Below are positions 6,694 through 10,208 of a stretch of DNA of 10,208 bases, piece after piece. Source of the stretch: Desulfobacterales bacterium (GTDB lineage Bacteria > Desulfobacterota > Desulfobacteria > Desulfobacterales > JAUWMJ01); assembly GCA_030613225.1 (NCBI GenBank), contig JAUWMJ010000065.1, positions 1 to 10,208 of the forward strand, given 5' to 3'. The notes beneath the pieces are model-generated. The model searched no databases, was not told the DNA's origin, and worked only from the letters and a program-made list of their open reading frames with translations. Position 1 is the first letter of the stretch. The number at the start of each line of letters is the position of its first letter. Position numbers and translations under genes: made by a program.

Positions 6694-8427
6694 TTATCCC
6701 TTAATACTTCTTGGCAAAAGCATCTGGTGAAGAGGACAGATTGATTTCGGGTTCTGGTAAAGTGCGCCTGCAAAGGCAGCCATATATTTTCTGATATCAC
6801 CCATATTTGAGATTTCATCAGCATAGCCATGCTGAGCGCAATATACGGGCCTTGAGTAGTCGTGATATTCCTGGGCCATTTTGTTCATTTTATCTATTAT
6901 AGGATCAAGATCCCTGCCGGCATCCTTTTCCTTAACCAGCCTGCGGGAAAAACTTGCTGCTGCTGCTGTTTCACCGTGCATTACGTAAACTTCCGTGGTC
7001 GCTATTCCAAGAGTAAAGGCATTATGCCGGTTTGCTGTCGGTCCTCCCATGATATAATGCGCTGCTGCAGTTCCCTTTCTAAGCAGTATCAGCATCTGGG
7101 GAACGTCGGTCTGCTGTATGGAATAGATAAGGGACTGGCCTAATCCCAGAAGCTCAGCTTTTTCCGCTATATCACCCACGTCGATTCCTGATGTATCCTG
7201 GAACCAGACGATCGGCACTCTATCTCTGCCGCAAAGGGTTACGAATTCGTTCATCTTGATAAGACCCTGGCGGTAAAGCTTTCCGCCGATACCTGGATAG
7301 TCTGCATATTCCGGGTAATTTTCTCCCAGAAATCCCTGACGGTTGCCGATGCAGCCGACAAGATACCCATCGACTTTGCATAATCCGGTATAAACCTCTG
7401 GTCCGTAATCGGGCCTGAATTCCATGTGTTCACTGCCGTCAACAAGGCGTGCCAGCACTTCGTCAAAATCGTACATCTGTTTCTGGTTAAAAGGGATCAG
7501 CCGATACAGGTCTTCTGCAGGAAATCTCGGAGGCTTGGGGTCTGCAACACGGAAAAATTTGGGATTATAGGCAGGCATGTCCTTCATATAATCCTTTAAT
7601 CCGTCCAGCACCTGGGTTTCTTCATCGTAAACATATCTGAAAAATCCGGTTTCATCATAATGAATTTTCGCAGAACCAGGGGGTTCGACCTTAAACTGTT
7701 TTGCAGAAGCTATCAGCGCTTCGGCTCCTTCTTTGTCGAAATGTCCCTTGGGAGACATTCCGCTTAGTATACCACCACCGCCTACAGCAATATTGCAGTT
7801 CTTATGGGCAAAAAGTATGGTGGGGCTGATTCCCTGGTACCCGCCGCCTGCGGGATTAGTACCGTAAATCGCTGCAAGTATGGGAATCCCTGCTTGCTCC
7901 AGTTCAGCATGCCGGAAAAACGCGGTGCCGCCACCACGTCGATTGGCATAGAACTTTTCCTGCTCGGTCAGTTTTACACCACTGCAGTTTACCAGCCAGA
8001 CCAACGGAATATTGAGCCGTTTTGACAGATCCGTTGCCCTTATGATATTTTCGTACTGTCCGGGTACCCATGCGCCGGCCAGAAGCTTATTGTCAAAACC
8101 GATAATAACAGCCCATTTGCCTGAGATCTTTCCCAGTCCGTCGAAAACATTGGTTGTTCCTTCTTCGTTTCCGGCTGGGTTATAAAGGGTATGCAAAGGA
8201 CACCATGTTCCGGGATCAACCAGGTATCGAAGTCGCTGCCATACGGTCATCATACCACGGGCATTGATTTTCTCTTCGGGAAAACCAACGGTTTTGACCT
8301 TTTCAACAGCCTCTTTAACTCCAGCCTCAACCTCCTTGATTTGTTTAACATTTTCTTCACTGCTTAAGATCTGGCCTTTGTTCAGTTCACGTCCAAATTC
8401 CGTCATTTTTTCAAAATAAGGTCTCAT
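6694..8427 (-). CDS. gcdA: Glutaconyl-CoA decarboxylase alpha subunit (carboxyltransferase)
   Basis: This 577-residue protein closely matches the length (about 587) and sequence style of GcdA. That is the cytoplasmic subunit that moves the carboxyl group of glutaconyl-CoA to biotin in the sodium-pumping decarboxylase, giving crotonyl-CoA. It contains two crotonase-fold carboxyltransferase halves (about 60-300 and 310-560). Glycine-rich CoA/oxyanion segments are GGGYQGISP (195-202), AVGGGGILSG (214-223) and GTAAAHYIMGGP (452-463). The start was set at ATG 8427 because AGGAG (8437-8441) lies 9 nt upstream; an extension to 8478 would overrun this site. The biotin carrier, membrane beta and small subunits are not in the window. 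Upstream on the same strand lie a CMD-family gene and a Val-Glu-type glutaryl-CoA dehydrogenase, which would supply its substrate. A related acyl-CoA carboxylase beta chain is the main alternative. Confidence 0.92.
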   Translation of the reverse strand: MRPYFEKMTEFGRELNKGQILSSEENVKQIKEVEAGVKEAVEKVKTVGFPEEKINARGMMTVWQRLRYLVDPGTWCPLHTLYNPAGNEEGTTNVFDGLGKISGKWAVIIGFDNKLLAGAWVPGQYENIIRATDLSKRLNIPLVWLVNCSGVKLTEQEKFYANRRGGGTAFFRHAELEQAGIPILAAIYGTNPAGGGYQGISPTILFAHKNCNIAVGGGGILSGMSPKGHFDKEGAEALIASAKQFKVEPPGSAKIHYDETGFFRYVYDEETQVLDGLKDYMKDMPAYNPKFFRVADPKPPRFPAEDLYRLIPFNQKQMYDFDEVLARLVDGSEHMEFRPDYGPEVYTGLCKVDGYLVGCIGNRQGFLGENYPEYADYPGIGGKLYRQGLIKMNEFVTLCGRDRVPIVWFQDTSGIDVGDIAEKAELLGLGQSLIYSIQQTDVPQMLILLRKGTAAAHYIMGGPTANRHNAFTLGIATTEVYVMHGETAAAASFSRRLVKEKDAGRDLDPIIDKMNKMAQEYHDYSRPVYCAQHGYADEISNMGDIRKYMAAFAGALYQNPKSICPLHQMLLPRSIKG

Positions 8428-8436
8428 AATACATAA

Positions 8437-8441
8437 CTCCT
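8437..8441 (-). promoter_or_regulatory. Ribosome-binding site of gcdA
   Basis: AGGAG on the minus strand lies 9 nt before ATG at 8427. It selects this start over the upstream in-frame start at 8478. Confidence 0.8.
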
Positions 8442-8526
8442 GATTATATTTATTTGTTTTTATTAATTTTAAAACCACATCCTTTAAGCGTGGTCAGAAA
8501 TAACTGGCTTTGCCTGAGCAAATAAG

Positions 8527-8653
8527 AGTGCCTAAAGTGAGCTAAAGTGACTAAAGTGTCTAAAGTTAAGGAATTCTATCCATTTTATTTTTTTAAAAAA
8601 GATGGAGCGGAGCGATACCACAACTTTAGTCACTTTAGTTCACTTTAGGCACT
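8527..8653. repeat. Near-perfect 31-bp inverted repeat built of CTAAAGTGA units
   Basis: The left arm 8527-8557 and right arm 8623-8653 are reverse complements at 30 of 31 bases. The single mismatch would be G-U compatible in one RNA strand. Each arm is itself tandem: CTAAAGTGA units start at 8532, 8542, 8551 and 8560, and ACTTTAG cores on the other side start at 8623, 8632, 8642 and 8651 (steps of 9-10 bp). The 65-nt loop holds a CCAT/ATGG-bounded T7-A6 tract. The right arm abuts the CMD-family stop codon (8654-8656), and the repeat unit runs through it. It lies between two genes transcribed in the same direction. Confidence 0.92.
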
Positions 8654-9040
8654 TTAAACCTGCCACATTCCTTTTTCTTTAAGGACAGATCTTAACGTCT
8701 TGAGTGCTGCATTGACTGTTGGTATTCCTGCATAGGTGAAAGTCTGAAATATCGTTTCAGCAATTTCCTCCGGTGTGCACCCGACATTCAAGGATGCCTG
8801 AATGTGCAGCTTCAATTCATCAAGGCGGGAAAGCACTGTAAGGGTTGCAACAGTAATAAGCTGTCTGGTTTTATGTGGTATCTTTTCCCTGGCATACATC
8901 CTGCCGGTAATAAACAGGGAAAGATCCTTTGCAAGGTCCTTGTCAAAACTTCGCCAGAGCTCAAACGGCCTTTCATCCTTAACATCTTTAAAATAAAGCT
9001 CGGCGGTTTTTTTTGTTTTTTCCGCTATCTCTTTATCCAA
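8654..9040 (-). CDS. Carboxymuconolactone decarboxylase (CMD/AhpD-like) family protein
   Basis: This 128-residue all-helical protein has the CMD-domain core from about 54 to 118, including IPHKTRQLITVAT, the ELKLHIQASLNVG segment (E75, H79) and CTPEEIAETI. The CxxC peroxidatic pair of AhpD is absent (the only cysteine is C88), so an AhpD-type alkylhydroperoxidase reaction is unlikely. True carboxymuconolactone decarboxylases belong to an aerobic pathway, so that role is also unlikely here. Its place between glutaryl-CoA dehydrogenase and gcdA suggests a role linked to glutaconyl-CoA turnover, but the reaction is unknown. The start is TTG at 9040, preceded at 6 nt by AAGGAG (9047-9052). The longer GTG start at 9070 falls inside an octamer repeat and lacks a ribosome-binding site. 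The stop codon lies within a hairpin repeat unit. Confidence 0.85.
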   Translation of the reverse strand: MDKEIAEKTKKTAELYFKDVKDERPFELWRSFDKDLAKDLSLFITGRMYAREKIPHKTRQLITVATLTVLSRLDELKLHIQASLNVGCTPEEIAETIFQTFTYAGIPTVNAALKTLRSVLKEKGMWQV

Positions 9041-9046
9041 GACAAA

Positions 9047-9052
9047 CTCCTT
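9047..9052 (-). promoter_or_regulatory. Ribosome-binding site deciding the CMD-family start
   Basis: AAGGAG on the minus strand lies 6 nt before TTG at 9040. It supports a TTG start over the GTG at 9070, whose codon is part of the octamer array 9068-9091. Confidence 0.7.
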
Positions 9053-9067
9053 TTGTGATAGTTCAGC

Positions 9068-9091
9068 CACAAAGGCACCAAGACACTAAGG
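9068..9091. repeat. Octamer tandem array CACNAAGR (three units)
   Basis: Three consecutive 8-bp units start at 9068, 9076 and 9084: CACAAAGG, then CACCAAGA, then CACTAAGG. The array sits upstream of the CMD-family gene and is separated by 26 bp from the octamer hairpin at 9118-9194. Confidence 0.8.
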
Positions 9092-9117
9092 TTATAATAG
9101 AATTCTGTTGATGCCGT

Positions 9118-9194
9118 CACAGAAACACGAAATAGGGAAAGCACGAAATTATATTTTTGTCTTTTTCGTGTTTTCGTTCTTTCGTGTTTTCGTG
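9118..9194. repeat. Two-armed octamer hairpin (4+4 units of 8 bp)
   Basis: The left arm (9118-9149) has units starting at 9118, 9126, 9134 and 9142, typified by CACGAAAT. The right arm (9163-9194) has units starting at 9163, 9171, 9179 and 9187, typified by TTTTCGTG. The arms match as reverse complements at about 25 of 32 positions and are separated by 13 nt. The hairpin lies between glutaryl-CoA dehydrogenase and the CMD-family gene, which are transcribed in the same direction. Confidence 0.88.
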
Positions 9195-9235
9195 ATAAAA
9201 ATCTTTTTCTTTTCCGGCTTGTCCGGGTTAGGGTA

Positions 9236-10208
9236 CTATCGATTTGCTTTACGGATGCCTAATTGATCTAAAGCAATAATCCACTTGCATATGTTGCTCG
9301 ATCCTTCCACCATGGTATAGGTGGGTACATCACGATAGTACCGCGCTATGGGGTATTCTGTGGAGTAACCGTATGCGCCGAAAATCCGCATGGCATAGTT
9401 GGCGCATTTTGTGGCCACTTCAGCGGCCAAATATTTTGCCTGGGCAACATCAAGCCCGTTGTTAAGTTTTCCCTGATCCTTTACCCATGCTGCCTTATAA
9501 ACCAGCATTCTTGCTGCTTCAATCTCTGTTGACATCTGGGCAATCATGTCCTGGTTCATCTGAAACCGGCCTATCGGTTTGCCGAACTGCTTTCGTTCAT
9601 TACAATATTTTACCGACGCTTCCAGGCATGCCTGGGCAAGTCCAACAGCACCCGCAGCAGCGGAAAGGCGTGTCTGGTTAAGGGAGCCAAAGACAATTTT
9701 AGCACCATCGCCGGGTTTTCCAAGGATATTTTCCTTTGGAACCTTTGTGTTGTCGAGAAAAATCTCACCGGTTGGCGAGGAGTGAGAACCCATCTTATCC
9801 AAACCGGATGTCTTGATACCGTTAAAATTTTTAAGTTCAACGACAAAGGCTGAAAGACCCTTTGAACCCAGTGAATGATCAGTGTAAGCGTAATATATGA
9901 CCACATCTGCATAATCTGCATTGGAGATCCAGGTCTTGGAGCCGTTCAAAAGCCAGTATTCACCCTTGTCCTCCGCTGTTGATGTCATGGCCATCACATC
10001 GGATCCCGCATCCGGCTCTGTAATTGCAAATCCGCCAATATATTCGGCAGTGCAAAGCTTTTCTATGTATTTCTTCTTTATTTCTTCCCCGCCGTATTTA
10101 TAAATGGTAAAGGCACAACCAAGCACCTGCATGTTGACCTGGACCCTTAGAGAACTTGAAACCCTTGCAATCTCCTCGGTTACGATCATTGCCGCCAGCC
10201 AGCCCATT
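9236..10208 (-). CDS. gdh: Glutaryl-CoA dehydrogenase, non-decarboxylating type (partial, N-terminus beyond the window)
   Basis: The last 323 residues of an FAD acyl-CoA dehydrogenase are visible; about 60 N-terminal residues lie beyond the right edge, so the Met at 10207 is only internal. The FAD/substrate segment FAITEPDAGSD (60-70), the NGSKTWISN motif (88-96) and the RKQFGKPIG segment (205-213) are typical of the family. The catalytic base is E301 in TMVEGSSNI. The residue before it is V300, where decarboxylating enzymes such as human GCDH have Tyr. That Tyr-to-Val change is the published key difference of the D. multivorans enzyme, which makes glutaconyl-CoA without releasing CO2. R21 matches the conserved arginine that holds the substrate carboxylate. 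Electrons would go to an electron-transfer flavoprotein. The nearby gcdA fits, since it uses the glutaconyl-CoA formed. Confidence 0.93.
   Translation of the reverse strand, partial: MGWLAAMIVTEEIARVSSSLRVQVNMQVLGCAFTIYKYGGEEIKKKYIEKLCTAEYIGGFAITEPDAGSDVMAMTSTAEDKGEYWLLNGSKTWISNADYADVVIYYAYTDHSLGSKGLSAFVVELKNFNGIKTSGLDKMGSHSSPTGEIFLDNTKVPKENILGKPGDGAKIVFGSLNQTRLSAAAGAVGLAQACLEASVKYCNERKQFGKPIGRFQMNQDMIAQMSTEIEAARMLVYKAAWVKDQGKLNNGLDVAQAKYLAAEVATKCANYAMRIFGAYGYSTEYPIARYYRDVPTYTMVEGSSNICKWIIALDQLGIRKANR

Noticed and set aside
8443..8448. TATAAT on the minus strand before gcdA as a promoter -10 box
   Set aside because: It directly abuts the ribosome-binding site, so a transcript started from it would lose that site.
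8527..8653. CRISPR-like array, because of regularly spaced repeats
   Set aside because: The units are about 9 bp and contiguous, with no unique spacers and no cas genes; the structure is a two-armed hairpin. The same holds for the other arrays.
9041..9070. Longer CMD-family start at GTG 9070
   Set aside because: The GTG is part of an octamer repeat unit, no ribosome-binding site precedes it, and the CMD core does not need these residues.
9610..9921. Open frame on the minus strand overlapping the dehydrogenase gene in another frame
   Set aside because: It lies wholly inside gdh, has no ribosome-binding site and shows no recognisable domain.

Overview
The window looks like a piece of a strictly anaerobic, probably sulfate-reducing Desulfobacterota genome of the Desulfobacterales type. 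The strongest clue is the leftward block at the right end. It encodes a glutaryl-CoA dehydrogenase carrying the Val-Glu active-site signature of the non-decarboxylating enzyme of Desulfococcus multivorans, next to the carboxyltransferase (alpha) subunit of a sodium-pumping glutaconyl-CoA decarboxylase. This pair is known from the lower part of anaerobic aromatic (benzoyl-CoA) and glutarate degradation. The taxonomic call is an inference from the proteins.

Layout. Four genes run rightward (166-6506): a six-helix membrane class III nucleotidyl cyclase with a HAMP domain, a GAF-GGDEF protein, a periplasmic Do-type (DegP/HtrA) serine protease, and a membrane-anchored periplasmic 5'-nucleotidase/cyclic phosphodiesterase. 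The last two are 19 bp apart and probably form an operon. Three genes run leftward (10208-6694): the dehydrogenase (cut by the window edge), a small carboxymuconolactone-decarboxylase-family protein, and gcdA. The two blocks converge at 6507-6693. No RNA gene, transposase, CRISPR array or gene-free stretch above 300 bases was seen.

How the genes work together. In the leftward block, Gdh would oxidise glutaryl-CoA to glutaconyl-CoA and keep the carboxyl group. GcdA would then transfer that carboxyl group to biotin, so that decarboxylation to crotonyl-CoA can drive Na+ export. The biotin-carrier and membrane subunits are not in this window. In the rightward block, both predicted nucleotide-signalling enzymes keep their metal ligands but have lost the usual base-recognition residues, so their substrates cannot be assigned by simple homology.

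The most unusual structure lies between the genes. Every gap longer than about 120 bp contains arrays of short 7-10 bp units. In three of them the units form two facing arms of a long imperfect or near-perfect hairpin: 2957-3050 (5+5 heptamers), 8527-8653 (a 31-bp inverted repeat with one mismatch, units of 9-10 bp) and 9118-9194 (4+4 octamers). The convergent gap holds a run of nine heptamer slots (6547-6609). The unit sequences differ completely from gap to gap while the design stays the same. One array also forms a putative G-quadruplex motif in the leader region of the protease gene. This common design is the best candidate for an under-described element class here.
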